Part shown: positions 26,889-35,854 of the stretch, piece after piece
Position numbering within the stretch: position 1 is the first letter of the stretch
Layout: each line of letters begins with the position of its first letter
The notes under the pieces: generated by a model
What the model saw: the letters and a program-made list of their open reading frames with translations, nothing else
Databases searched by the model: none
What the model was told of the DNA's origin: nothing
Origin: Synechococcus sp. CS-1328
Lineage (GTDB): Bacteria; Cyanobacteriota; Cyanobacteriia; PCC-6307; Cyanobiaceae
Assembly: GCF_025128095.1 (NCBI RefSeq)
Contig: NZ_JAHLYT010000068.1
Span: forward strand, 1-64,000
Direction of reading: 5' to 3'
Length of the DNA stretch: 64,000 nucleotides
Translations under genes and position numbers: made by a program

Positions 26889-27469
26889 TGGCTGATCAGA
26901 TCACCGCGACCCCACTGCGCCAGAACCTTGCCGCCTACCGCACCCCGCCCGGGTGGTCTCCGGGGCGGCCCTGGCTGGTTCAGACCCTCTGGTTCTGCGG
27001 TGGTGCTCCCCTGCTCGCCGCCCGCTGCCTGCCGGGATCCGCCTGGCGAGTAGCCCTGTTGCGGCTGTTCGGCGCACGGATCGGCAACGGTTGCCGTCTT
27101 AAGCCCGGCCTGCGGGTCACCTTCCCATGGCGGCTGAGCGTGGGGCAGCATTGCTGGCTAGGGGAGGACGCCTGGCTGGACAACCTGGCCATGGTGACGC
27201 TTAGCGATCGGGTGTGCGTGTCGCAGGGCGCCTACCTCTGCACCGGCAACCACGACTTCCGCTCCCCCGGTTTCGAGCAGCGTCTGGGGCCAATCTCCGT
27301 TGGTTCAGACGCGTGGATAGCAGCCCGGGCGGTGCTGGCGCCCGGCACGGTGGTTTCCCCTGGCGCCGTGATCTGTCTTGGGGCTGTGGTGAGCGGTGAT
27401 GTGCCATCCGGCGCCATCCTGCGCGGCAACCCGGCGGTGGTGGTGGGGCAGAGGCTCGAAAGTCCGTAG
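26888..27469 (+). CDS. WcaF-like sugar O-acetyltransferase (left-handed beta-helix)
   Basis: The ATG at 26888 gives 193 residues. Hexapeptide-repeat character is clear in RIGNGCRLKPGLRVTFPWRL and VSVGSDAWIAARAVLAPGTV, with the catalytic histidine probably in CTGNHDF. The N-terminus matches WcaF colanic-acid acetyltransferases (RQNLAAYRTPPGWSPGRP). It would transfer an acetyl group from acetyl-CoA to the polysaccharide precursor. It is the last gene of the large operon and converges on the PEP-CTERM-like gene at 27502. Confidence 0.88.
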   Translation: MADQITATPLRQNLAAYRTPPGWSPGRPWLVQTLWFCGGAPLLAARCLPGSAWRVALLRLFGARIGNGCRLKPGLRVTFPWRLSVGQHCWLGEDAWLDNLAMVTLSDRVCVSQGAYLCTGNHDFRSPGFEQRLGPISVGSDAWIAARAVLAPGTVVSPGAVICLGAVVSGDVPSGAILRGNPAVVVGQRLESP

Positions 27470-27501
27470 CCAACGGTGCAGAATTCGACGACGACTGCCG
27501 T

Positions 27502-28092
27502 TCATTTCGTAGCGAGCCGAGTGAGCACCCGACGGCGAAGCAGTGCCAGTGAGCCGATGGGCAGCAGCAGGAGCGCCAAGAAGGGGGAAGGCACGGCGCG
27601 AATGGAACCAGAAACGGAGGTGAACGTTCTCAGATCGGGACTCAACCCTGAGTTGGCGGGGTTGGTGTAGTTTCCAGGTGTTGACAAAGCGATGGTTTGA
27701 AAGGGGGTTTCGGTGATAGCCCCCGCCAAACTGAGATTCAGCGAGACACTGCCAGTGCTGAACGTCAGAAGATTGGCAGCAGGTGTGTAGGTGCCGACGT
27801 TGGTGAACGTGAAATCAGCCGTGTCTCCACCGGTTGCATTGAAGAACACAGAGGAGCTGGCGATGCTGCCGCTGCTGATGTCAAACTGCCCTGTAATTGT
27901 CGCTGTACCTGTGCAGGGGCTTCCAATTAGGCCTAAGAATCCGCCGAAAGGATTGCAACCAGAGAGAAAACCGCTGGTACTTGTATAGCTCACCTGTGCG
28001 CTGTTGAAGACGTAGACGATCGCTTGTGCTGGGACCGCCGATGCCAGCAGTGCTGTTGAGATGCAGATGAGGGGCAGCAGGTGGCGAATCAA
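27502..28092 (-). CDS. Exported protein with PEP-CTERM-like sorting tail
   Basis: A 196-residue protein with a signal peptide (MIRHLLPLICISTALLASAV, cleavage expected after AQA), a Gly/Ser/Thr-rich middle with two cysteines, and a C-terminal tripartite tail: VPSP, a hydrophobic span (FLALLLLPIGSLALL) and RRR. This is the layout of exosortase substrates. The intact exosortase at 34458 is the likely partner. The pseudogene at 29821-30394 is its closest relative here. The low-complexity middle has no recognised domain. Confidence 0.75.
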   Translation of the reverse strand: MIRHLLPLICISTALLASAVPAQAIVYVFNSAQVSYTSTSGFLSGCNPFGGFLGLIGSPCTGTATITGQFDISSGSIASSSVFFNATGGDTADFTFTNVGTYTPAANLLTFSTGSVSLNLSLAGAITETPFQTIALSTPGNYTNPANSGLSPDLRTFTSVSGSIRAVPSPFLALLLLPIGSLALLRRRVLTRLATK

Positions 28093-28477
28093 TGAGCCAG
28101 CATCTCAGCAACGGTTTCAACTTTAGCGACAGGCTCTGCTGCAACAAGGCCGTTGGCCCCTGTCGCCGCCATCCATCCGATTCCAGCGCAGCAGCAGCAC
28201 GATGTCCTCCAGCTATTGCTCCAGCAGGGCTGAATCGCTCAGCTCGGCAAGGTACTGCAGGATGTCCAGCCCCAACCATCCCAGGTTGGCCTGAAAGGCA
28301 ATCCCGCCTGCCTTGTCGGCTGGCGAAGCTCGAGCCGCTCCACTGGCAGGTCGAGAAACGAGCCAGAAGCGATGGCCTGAGTAGAAATGCTGTAGAACCA
28401 CTCTCAGGCGTTCAGTGACTGCATCCCGTGCCGCAGCTCACTCTCCAGATCAAGGAGCGCGGCAGACGGCGATTCCG
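28093..28477. other. Region of 385 bases between divergent genes
   Basis: Short frames occur on both strands but none has a recognisable match. A minus-strand stretch near 28213-28300 reads FQANLGWLGLDILQYLAELS, which looks protein-like and may be the tail of a lost gene; I cannot identify it. The promoters of the two diverging genes must lie here, but no clear consensus is visible. Confidence 0.4.
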
Positions 28478-29791
28478 ATGAGAGGGCCAACCCGGATCCA
28501 GCTACTGAGCAAGCGCCTGGATTGGCATCGCAACAGAAGCCGATCGTGTCGGGTGACGGTGGTGAGCCAGTTCTTCCCGCCCGACTACGCCGCCACCGGC
28601 CAGCTACTGGAGGATCTCACCGCACGTCTGGCGGCCGAGGGTCTGCAGATTCAAATCCTCACCGGCATGCCCGCTTATGCCGGACCGGCCACAGACGCCG
28701 AGCGGATCGAGTTCCAGCCCAACCGCTGCATTCGGCGCACGCGTGCCTCGCGCTTCTGGCCCCGTCGCATCCGCGGTCGCGCTGTGAACAGCCTGATCTT
28801 CTGCCTGCGCAGCGCCCTGCGCCTGCTGCGCTATGTGCGCCGCGGCGACCTGATCATCTACACGACTGAGCCGCCTTACCTGCCGATCTTCGGTTGGATG
28901 GTGCACTGCCTCACCCGCACGCCCTACCTGCTGATTGTTTACGACCTCTACCCCGACGTCCTCGAGGAGCTGCGCGTGCTTCCCGGCGACCACTGGCTCT
29001 GCCGGCTGTGGCGGCAACTCAACCGACCGGCCTTCGAGGGGGCGGCTGAGGTGGTGGTGCTGAGTGAACTGATGGCCGAACGGGTGCTGTGCCAGGCCCC
29101 CGGCATCGCCGGACGGCTGCACGTGATCCCCAGCTGGGCCGATCCCGAACGGATCAGGCCCCTGCCGAAGCAGCGAAACTGGTTTGTGCTGCGCTACGGA
29201 CTGGAGAATCGCTTCAGCGTGATGTATTCCGGCAACCAGGGCCGCTGCCACGACCTGGTGACCCTGCTCGGCGCCGCCCTGGTGCTAAAGGGCGAACCAA
29301 CCATCCAGTTCCTGATCGTGGGCGATGGTCCGCAGCACCGGCGCCTTCTGCAGCTGGCCCGCGAATGGGACCTGAGCAATGTGCGCTTTCTTCCGTATCA
29401 GGAACCGGAAGCCCTGCCACAATCCCTGGCGGCAGCCGATCTGGCGGTGGTCAGTGTGTCGATCGAGGCGGTGGGCGTAGTGGCCCCCTGCAAGCTCTAC
29501 GGCCACCTGGCCGCCGCCACCCCGATCGCCGCCATCAGCCCCCCCGGCTCAGAGCTTCACCAGCTGGTGGAGAGCAGCAACTGCGGCCGCTGGTTCGCCA
29601 ACGGTGACGCCAACGCCCTGGTGGCTTGGATCCGAGAGCTGATGGCCGATCCCACCCGATCCGCCGCCCATGGAGCCGCCGGCTTGGCACACCTGCGGCG
29701 CACCGCCACCCCGGAGCTGGTGAGCGAGCGCTACCGCCAGTTGATCTACCGCCACTTGCCGGAGGGGAAGGTGGGGATGCAGGTAATCTGA
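28478..29791 (+). CDS. Glycosyltransferase family 4, WbuB-like
   Basis: I prefer the ATG at 28478 (MRGPTRIQLLSKR), giving 437 residues; upstream in-frame starts are possible. Motifs: VSQFFPPDYAATGQLLEDLT at the N-terminus, FSVMYSGNQGRCHDLVTL at the interdomain start, and a C-terminal donor block ADLAVVSVSIEAVGVVAPCK. This matches the WbuB/fucosamine-transferase branch of GT4. It lies between the two PEP-CTERM-like genes on the other strand. Confidence 0.86.
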   Translation: MRGPTRIQLLSKRLDWHRNRSRSCRVTVVSQFFPPDYAATGQLLEDLTARLAAEGLQIQILTGMPAYAGPATDAERIEFQPNRCIRRTRASRFWPRRIRGRAVNSLIFCLRSALRLLRYVRRGDLIIYTTEPPYLPIFGWMVHCLTRTPYLLIVYDLYPDVLEELRVLPGDHWLCRLWRQLNRPAFEGAAEVVVLSELMAERVLCQAPGIAGRLHVIPSWADPERIRPLPKQRNWFVLRYGLENRFSVMYSGNQGRCHDLVTLLGAALVLKGEPTIQFLIVGDGPQHRRLLQLAREWDLSNVRFLPYQEPEALPQSLAAADLAVVSVSIEAVGVVAPCKLYGHLAAATPIAAISPPGSELHQLVESSNCGRWFANGDANALVAWIRELMADPTRSAAHGAAGLAHLRRTATPELVSERYRQLIYRHLPEGKVGMQVI

Positions 29792-29820
29792 GCAAAGATG
29801 ATCAGCACACTTCAGGAACT

Positions 29821-30394
29821 TCACAGGGCTTTCATTCGCTTGCGGCGGTAGTGAATCGCTGCTCCCAGAGGAAACTCCAGAGCGGCTGAGGAGGGTAAAG
29901 GTAAAGCGCGAATCAAGCCCGAGATGGCTGTGAATGCTCTCAAGCCAGGACCAGAATTAGCAGGACCATGACAGGAACCAGGAAGGCTCAACCCCACCGC
30001 TTGGCCAGCCACCTCATTGAGAGGAGTGGAGATACTAAAACTGAGCGCAACCGAGCCCGCAACGCATGCACGTCGATTGGCTCCATTGCAGGGATCACCA
30101 TTGCTAAACACAAAATCAGCAATTTGATCTCCAATATCATCAGTAGCATTAAAGCTAACTGATTGTGACATAATCAAGCCCAAATTGATATCAAAAAGCC
30201 GATACTGCGACCGAGCCCGTGCATGGACTGACAAACAAGCCAAAAATGCAATAAAGGTGAAGACCCAAAAGAAGGCCGCTTGCACTGACATAGCTAGCGG
30301 CAACGTTTTCAAGGCAATTGGTAATCCCATAGGCAGGTCTCTCTGTTCCGAGACATACACCTACTAGTGCAATGACCTGCCGAAGCGAAAGCAT
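29821..30394 (-). pseudogene. PEP-CTERM-like exported protein, frameshifted
   Basis: Two overlapping minus-strand frames together match the protein at 27502. The first starts at the ATG at 30394 and reads YVSASGLLLG...SPCTGSVAVS. The second begins near 30200 and reads LFDI, then SVSFNATDDIGDQIADFVFS and PANSGPGLRAFTAISGLIRA. The intact gene has SPCTGTATITGQFDI and FFNATGGDTADFTFT in the same order. A single indel around 30187-30200 breaks the frame. The C-terminal tail is also degraded: the hydrophobic span is weak (SSAALEFPLGAAIHY) before RRKR. It is therefore probably neither made nor sorted. Confidence 0.72.
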
Positions 30395-30460
30395 GCCTCT
30401 TCGCACCAACAAGACCAACCGTCTATACACTTGAGATGCTATGAGCACCCAACGCCTCCA

Positions 30461-31126
30461 TCAGCGGGGGTGGCTCGAGCGATAGCGTCGCCTCAGAACG
30501 GACACGGCTGTGAGCAGGGGGACGAGAGCCAAGGCAGGAGCAGGCGCTGGAACAAATTTCGGAGCACTGAACCGGTCAATTCTGGTGGTAGCGCTGCCAA
30601 AGAAATTATCCTGAGTGCGCTGGGTAAACTGAAACAGATCACCAATCACAACCGGAACCGAAATCGTGGCACTTTGATTGTTGCCGCCAGAATCATTGGT
30701 CAATTGGGTAAACACCGAATTCAACGAATAGCCAAAAGGATCCCATACAGGCCCGTCAGAGTCCGACGTGCTGTAGCGCCACCGAAAACTGATGGTACCA
30801 GTACCTTGAGCAATAATTCCAAAGGTTGTCTGACTGAAAGTCCCGCTGCCGTTGTTACCGCTGGTGAGTGCAATCAGATTCGGAGCGCCAGAGGTATTGA
30901 TGCTGCCAGTGCCGGGCACAGAGGTCCAATTCGAAACACTGTAGACATCCGTAAAGTTGTTGATCGTGATCGTGATCGCTTTTACAGGCTGCTGGGAGCT
31001 CACACCCCAAGCCATACACCCAATCAACGTGAGCAGGCTAGCCTTCCAGCCAGAACGCTTCCTTGCAGCAATGTGATGGGCAGGCTGGCGCCGTAGTGCC
31101 ATGGGGTTGATCGACTCAGTTCTCAC
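30461..31126 (-). CDS. Exported protein with PEP-CTERM-like sorting tail
   Basis: Up to 221 residues; a second ATG 24 bases in is also possible. A long positively charged N-region precedes a signal-peptide core (SLLTLIGCMAWGVSS, cleavage probably after VKA). The middle is rich in Thr, Ser and Asn and resembles secreted beta-sandwich proteins (WTSVPGTGSINTSGAPNLIA). The tail is VPAPAP, a hydrophobic span (ALALVPLLTAVSVL) and RRRYR. This matches an exosortase substrate. It is unrelated in the middle to the protein at 27502. Confidence 0.72.
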   Translation of the reverse strand: MRTESINPMALRRQPAHHIAARKRSGWKASLLTLIGCMAWGVSSQQPVKAITITINNFTDVYSVSNWTSVPGTGSINTSGAPNLIALTSGNNGSGTFSQTTFGIIAQGTGTISFRWRYSTSDSDGPVWDPFGYSLNSVFTQLTNDSGGNNQSATISVPVVIGDLFQFTQRTQDNFFGSATTRIDRFSAPKFVPAPAPALALVPLLTAVSVLRRRYRSSHPR

Positions 31127-31199
31127 AGCTCAATCATTCTCCCACCAGAAGACTTCCACCCCTTGAGTAACATTGAGATACTAAAAATCAAGAGCTTGG

Positions 31200-33596
31200 T
31201 CAACTGTCGATCCACCGCCGCAGAGACCGGGTCCAGCGCCGACGATTGGTCTGATTGGGAACCAGGGTCATGATGCCGCCGCGGGGTTGGGCCGGCACAT
31301 CTGCTCCTTGGCCGTGGCGGTAGTAGGCATAGGCGGTGCTGGGATCAAGCGCGGCCTCGGCCGTTGATCCGCCGTAGCCATAGCCGCTCCGACCGGTTCC
31401 GCCGTACCCGTACCCATAGATGCCATCGAGACTTCCGCTCTGAACCCGCGAATTCGAGACCACACCCAGCAACGGCGCACCGGCGGCCGCGATCCGCTTG
31501 ATCGCCTCCTCCGGCAAGGCACGGTCCACCCGGTTCAGGCTGACCAGCAACACAATCCCATCGAGATGTTCCGCCACCAGGGAAGCATCCGCCAGGCCCA
31601 GGGCCGGCGGTGTGTCATACAGCACCAGGTCATAGCCGCCGTTCGCAGCGATGTCTGCCACCAGCTCACCCATCCGCGCTGAACTCAGCAAGCGTGGTGG
31701 ATCGGGCGGTCGTGGCCCTGCCGTGATCGTGTCCCAGTTCGGGTAGTCCGGCACCGTCTGCACCACGTCTCTCCAGTGAAGCCCGTCTTCGGTGATCAGG
31801 TTGCTGAGACCTTCGACGTTGTCAAGTCCAAGCCGATGGTGCATCTGCGGCTTGCGAAGGTCGGCATCCACCAGCAGCACCCTGCGGCCCAGCTCATGCA
31901 TCGTCTTGGCCAGCAGCACGATCGCCAGGCTCTTGCCCTCCGAGGGCTGGGAACTGCTCAGTGCCAGGGAGCGCACAGGGGTTTCCGTACTCAGGAACCG
32001 CAGGCTGGTGTAGAGGTTGCGAAAGGCCTCCTGGTAGTGGAAGCGCTGGTATCCAGCCACGCCGCTTTGCTGATTGTCGAGGTCGTGAAGCAGAAAGCGT
32101 TTCTCTGCCCTCACCCCCTCAAAGAAGGAGATGTAAGGGATGTGGCCCAGTAGCGGCTGCTTCAGGTCGTTGCGCACCTCGGCAGGGCTGTGGAAGACAT
32201 GGTCGAGCCGGTCGCGCAAGACAGCGACCCCAGCGCCTGCCGCCAGGCCCAGCAGCAAACCCTGGAGAAGACCCTTGCCCAGGTTGGGTTCCACAGGGTT
32301 GGTGTTCACCGCCGTGGGGGCGATGATCTTCCAGGGCACATTGTTCTGGGCGATCTCCAGCTGAAATTGCTCCTGGGTGCGCTGATAGCTGGCCAGGTTG
32401 GCTTCGGCCGCCTGCAACTGGCGTTGGAGATCGGCGTACTGACGCAGCAGCGCCGGTTGCTTCTCGAACTGTGCTTCCAGCTGGTCCACCTTGGCCCTGT
32501 TCACGGCCATGGAGCTGTCCATCTGCAGCATGGCTGCATTCATCGCCTCCAGTTCCTTGCGCCGCACCTCCGGGCGCAGCTGGTCACGGGCCGAGAGCAG
32601 ATCGCGCAGGAACGGCGAGGAGCGCTGATAAGTGGCCTGGGCCGCGGCAATCTGCTCTTCGAGGTCGTTGAGCTTCTCCAGCAGGGCCTGATCAGGCAAA
32701 TTGACCTGGAGGCTGCTGGCGTCACCATCGCCGCGGCGCTCCCCGCCGCCACTGCTGAAGGATCGCGCCGTCAGACGGCCCGCCGCCACGTCGTCGCGCA
32801 GCTTCGCCAACCTTTGGCGCTCCGCCTGCTGGCTGGCCAGTTCGGAGCGCAGCTCGCTCACCTGCTGCCACACGGCCGTTGCCTCCTCCTCGGGCAACAG
32901 CACGGAATTGGCGCGGCGGAAGGCTTCCACCTCGCTCTGCAGGGCCCTGAAGCGGGCCTGCAGGGCCGGCGCCTGTTCATCGAGGAAGCGCACCCCCTCG
33001 CTCAGTTTTTCGCGACGTTGCTGCAGTGACCAGTCGAGATAGGCCTTCTCGGTCAGTTCGAGCGCGCGGCGCACCAGGGCTGGATCCCGTCCGCGGGAAT
33101 CCACAGCCAGCACCCCGGAAGCCAGCAAGCCCGGAGCACTCGGACCTGCCGGCACCAGCGACACCGAGACGGAAGGCAGGGGTGTTGACGGATCCTGCTT
33201 GCGCAGCTGGCTGTACACGGGCTCCAGCACCGCAGGGCTCTCCAGCACTCGAATCAGGGTGGGCACATCGAGCCGACTCTCGTTCAGGGCCACCGAGGCG
33301 ATGTCAGTGCCACTGGACCCCGCTGTATTTGATCGCGGTTGGTTGATCGGATCGCTGATCAGCAGACTGAAGCCACCCTGGAACACGGGTGCATCCACAC
33401 GCTGCCAGACGGTTTTCAACCCGAAGAACGCCGAGACCAGCACCAGCGTGATCAGGAAGGGCCGCTGGCGCCGGCGCAGCACCTTCAGCAGATCCTGGGG
33501 CCGGAACCCGCTCTCCTGCTGCTCCCCCAAGGCTGGCAGGGGCAACGCCACCACACCCGCCTGCGGCGTGATCGAAGGCGTGGCGCCGCTGGTCAT
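31200..33596 (-). CDS. Wzc/GumC-like polysaccharide co-polymerase with tyrosine autokinase domain
   Basis: I start at the ATG at 33596, giving 798 residues; an ATG at 33659 is also open. The N-terminal Wzz domain has a membrane span near residues 47-63, a long coiled-coil region (about 200-420) and a second span near GLLLGLAAGAGVAVL. The kinase domain has a Walker A-like loop (SSSQPSEGKSLAIV), Walker A' (VLLVDADLRKPQMH) and Walker B (YDLVLYDTPPALG). The tail is rich in Gly and Tyr (GIYGYGYGGTGRSGYGYGG), the expected autophosphorylation region. It controls chain length and export with the Wzy-like polymerase. It diverges from the hpsJ-like gene. Confidence 0.93.
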   Translation of the reverse strand: MTSGATPSITPQAGVVALPLPALGEQQESGFRPQDLLKVLRRRQRPFLITLVLVSAFFGLKTVWQRVDAPVFQGGFSLLISDPINQPRSNTAGSSGTDIASVALNESRLDVPTLIRVLESPAVLEPVYSQLRKQDPSTPLPSVSVSLVPAGPSAPGLLASGVLAVDSRGRDPALVRRALELTEKAYLDWSLQQRREKLSEGVRFLDEQAPALQARFRALQSEVEAFRRANSVLLPEEEATAVWQQVSELRSELASQQAERQRLAKLRDDVAAGRLTARSFSSGGGERRGDGDASSLQVNLPDQALLEKLNDLEEQIAAAQATYQRSSPFLRDLLSARDQLRPEVRRKELEAMNAAMLQMDSSMAVNRAKVDQLEAQFEKQPALLRQYADLQRQLQAAEANLASYQRTQEQFQLEIAQNNVPWKIIAPTAVNTNPVEPNLGKGLLQGLLLGLAAGAGVAVLRDRLDHVFHSPAEVRNDLKQPLLGHIPYISFFEGVRAEKRFLLHDLDNQQSGVAGYQRFHYQEAFRNLYTSLRFLSTETPVRSLALSSSQPSEGKSLAIVLLAKTMHELGRRVLLVDADLRKPQMHHRLGLDNVEGLSNLITEDGLHWRDVVQTVPDYPNWDTITAGPRPPDPPRLLSSARMGELVADIAANGGYDLVLYDTPPALGLADASLVAEHLDGIVLLVSLNRVDRALPEEAIKRIAAAGAPLLGVVSNSRVQSGSLDGIYGYGYGGTGRSGYGYGGSTAEAALDPSTAYAYYRHGQGADVPAQPRGGIMTLVPNQTNRRRWTRSLRRWIDS

Positions 33597-33672
33597 GGCC
33601 TGTCCGGGTTGGCACGATTGTATGGACGTTCGATGGGTGGCGCCTACCCTCCCGTTCAACGGAGCTGCGGTG

Positions 33673-34461
33673 ATGGACTTCAGCGGACCTCGGGCCCGCA
33701 GCCTGGCCCGCCTCAGCGCCTACACGCTGCTGCTCACGTTTCTGATCACGCTGGTCGGTGCCACGCTGCCGCTGCCCCTCCATGATCCCCAGCGAGCGTT
33801 CGCCGTTCTGGCCGAGCTGATCGGCAACTCGACCGTGCCCGTGGTGGCCGTGGTTCTGCTTTATTTCGGCCTCACCGGCACCACCTTGCCCGCCTTTCTG
33901 GAATGGCGCCTGCTGCGGCTGTTGCGGCCCTTGCTGAGGCTGGCGGCCTTGCTGTATCTGCTCACCGCCCTCGCGGTGGTCGGCACGGCCCTCGCGGTGG
34001 AGCGCAGCGGCATCAGCCAGCTCGAGGCCGAGTTGCAGACCAGCCTGGTGGGGCTGCAGCGGCTGCGCCAGGCCGTGGCCGCGGCCTCCGATGGCTCCAG
34101 CCTGCGGCAGCTCATGGCCAACCAGCCAGGCATGCTCGAAGCCCTGCGCCAGGAGCAACCGTCCGCCGCCGATGACAGCCCCCTGGCGGCGCAGCGCACT
34201 CGCGCCGCCGAGCTGCTGGATCGTGCCGAAGCCAACCTCCGCCAGCAGAGCACCCGTCGCCGCGCCGATGCCAGCGGCAATCTCACCCGCCAGGCCCTGC
34301 GGCTGGGGCTGAGCGCCCTCATCTATGGCCTGTTCCATCTGGCCGCCTCGCTGCTGTGGCCCCGCTCCCTGATCGACACCCGCGATCGCATCCTCGAGGC
34401 CCGTGCCGACCGGCTGGCCGTCGAAGCCGCTGAAGCCTCCAGCGAGGGCTCATTCCCATGA
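33673..34461 (+). CDS. HpsJ-like membrane protein, cyanoexosortase-associated
   Basis: The ATG at 33673 gives 262 residues. Three membrane spans lie in the first 105 residues (AYTLLLTFLITLVGATLPL; PVVAVVLLYFGLTG; LAALLYLLTALAVVGTALAV), then a long alpha-helical/coiled-coil segment (about 110-195), then a last span (LSALIYGLFHLAASLLW). This topology and its place directly before an exosortase match the HpsJ family of hormogonium-polysaccharide proteins, members of which accompany cyanoexosortases. Molecular role unknown. It overlaps the exosortase gene by an ATGA junction. Confidence 0.75.
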   Translation: MDFSGPRARSLARLSAYTLLLTFLITLVGATLPLPLHDPQRAFAVLAELIGNSTVPVVAVVLLYFGLTGTTLPAFLEWRLLRLLRPLLRLAALLYLLTALAVVGTALAVERSGISQLEAELQTSLVGLQRLRQAVAAASDGSSLRQLMANQPGMLEALRQEQPSAADDSPLAAQRTRAAELLDRAEANLRQQSTRRRADASGNLTRQALRLGLSALIYGLFHLAASLLWPRSLIDTRDRILEARADRLAVEAAEASSEGSFP

Positions 34462-35324
34462 TCGCGCTGGCCCGGCTGGCGCTGCTGGCCGGCCTGGCCA
34501 GCAGCCAGATCACCCTGGCCGGCCGGGCCGGTGTCCCGGATTTCACGATCATGGCCGCCCTTCCCTGGCTGGCCGGCGCCACCCTGCTGATCGAGCAGGA
34601 CGAGCAAAGCAACGTACCTGCTCTTGCCGCCATTCCTGCCAGTCGCTGGTGGGCCGGAGTTCTGGCAGTGCTCTGGTGCCTGCTGGTGCTGAGCTTCGCT
34701 GGCCGCCTCTACGACCCACTCTTCTGGTTGGTGCCTTTAGTGGCGCTGATCGGCCTGGCCTTGCTGGTGGGCCTGTCCTGGGGCGCGCCAGTGCTGAGGC
34801 AGTTGGCGGTGCTTGGCCTGCTGCTTCCAGCCCAGGGGATGGTCAACCTGCTGCTGCCGGTGGAACCGCTGGCGCTGGCCACGGCCCGGATCAGCGCCCA
34901 GCTGCTCTGGCTGGTGGGCCAGCCCGCCTTTGCGGAGGGCAATCAGATCGTGATGAGCGCCCAGGTGTTGCTGGTGGATGGCACCTGCACGGGCCGCAGC
35001 ACGCTCAGCTTCTGCCTGGCAAGCCTGGTGACGCTGCTGATCCTGCTGCCATTGCCCCGCCGCGGACGGTGGATTGGAGTCGTGGCGCTGATCATGGTGA
35101 CCACCATCGGCGTGTTCCTGATCAATGGGATCCGCATCGCCCTGCTGGCCTTCACCGTGGAGGATCCGGGGCCTGGTCTCCTGGCCGCCCTGCGCGGCTT
35201 CGCCTTCTGGCACGGTGGCGTCGGCGCCCAGCTCTTCTCCCTGCTGGCCGGCAGCCTGGTCTGTGGGGCCTACCTGCTCTTGCTGGAGTGGCATCTGCGC
35301 CGACGCCGCTCCAACGTGCCATGA
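34458..35324 (+). CDS. Cyanoexosortase
   Basis: A 288-residue protein with about eight membrane spans. The three exosortase residues are visible: Cys177 in VDGTCTGRSTL, Arg226 in LINGIRIALL and His252 in FWHGGVGAQLF, each next to or within a membrane span, in the order of the EpsH/exosortase family. It should cleave PEP-CTERM-like tails at the membrane, a transpeptidase role proposed for the family. The partners flanking it (HpsJ-like upstream, small associated protein downstream, substrates at 27502 and 30461) support a complete system. The type (A or B) is not decided here; HpsJ context favours A. Confidence 0.87.
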   Translation: MIALARLALLAGLASSQITLAGRAGVPDFTIMAALPWLAGATLLIEQDEQSNVPALAAIPASRWWAGVLAVLWCLLVLSFAGRLYDPLFWLVPLVALIGLALLVGLSWGAPVLRQLAVLGLLLPAQGMVNLLLPVEPLALATARISAQLLWLVGQPAFAEGNQIVMSAQVLLVDGTCTGRSTLSFCLASLVTLLILLPLPRRGRWIGVVALIMVTTIGVFLINGIRIALLAFTVEDPGPGLLAALRGFAFWHGGVGAQLFSLLAGSLVCGAYLLLLEWHLRRRRSNVP

Positions 35325-35845
35325 GCACGCAGGATCCGAGGAAGGCCTCTTCACTGCGGCGGATTGTCTTGATCGGCCTGGCGGGCTGGGCCTGCCTGCT
35401 CTCGATCGAAAGTCTGGTGCGGCTGCCCGGCCCTGATCCGGCCGGAGCCTTACCTGCCCAGCTGCAACGCGGCTCCCTCCTGCTCCCCCGCCGGCCGGCC
35501 GAGCCCCTCGCTCAGAAGAAGCCCCCTGTGGCCTTGCCGGATGGCGTGGTGGAACGGGCGGCGGTTTGCTACGGAACCATGGATCTGAGGCTGCTGGCCC
35601 ACACGCGCAGCGGGGCCAGCGGCCGCCTGCCGGTGGAGGCAATCAACACCGCCATCACCGGATCCAGCGGCGGCGGTCATTGCCTGATCGTGGATGCCGA
35701 CGGCAGGATCCTGGCCGAGCTGGCCACCGAGGCGGACTGGATGGCCTGGCGACAAGCCCATCCCCCCACCGCTGCTCAGACGCTGGGGTGGCTGCTGGGG
35801 CTGCGGCCCCGCCAAGCCAATGTCTGCCTCTGGACCAAGGCCTGA
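35321..35845 (+). CDS. Cyanoexosortase system-associated protein
   Basis: The ATG at 35321 overlaps the exosortase stop; 174 residues. One N-terminal membrane anchor (RRIVLIGLAGWACLLSIESL) is followed by a soluble domain with two cysteines (AAVCYGTMDLRLL and ANVCLWTK) and AITGSSGGGHCLIVDADGRI. The same size and topology, directly after the exosortase, are seen in the small proteins described as cyanoexosortase-associated. Its job in sorting is unknown. The soluble part probably faces the periplasm. Confidence 0.75.
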   Translation: MSTQDPRKASSLRRIVLIGLAGWACLLSIESLVRLPGPDPAGALPAQLQRGSLLLPRRPAEPLAQKKPPVALPDGVVERAAVCYGTMDLRLLAHTRSGASGRLPVEAINTAITGSSGGGHCLIVDADGRILAELATEADWMAWRQAHPPTAAQTLGWLLGLRPRQANVCLWTKA

Positions 35846-35854
35846 GCCTCCGGG

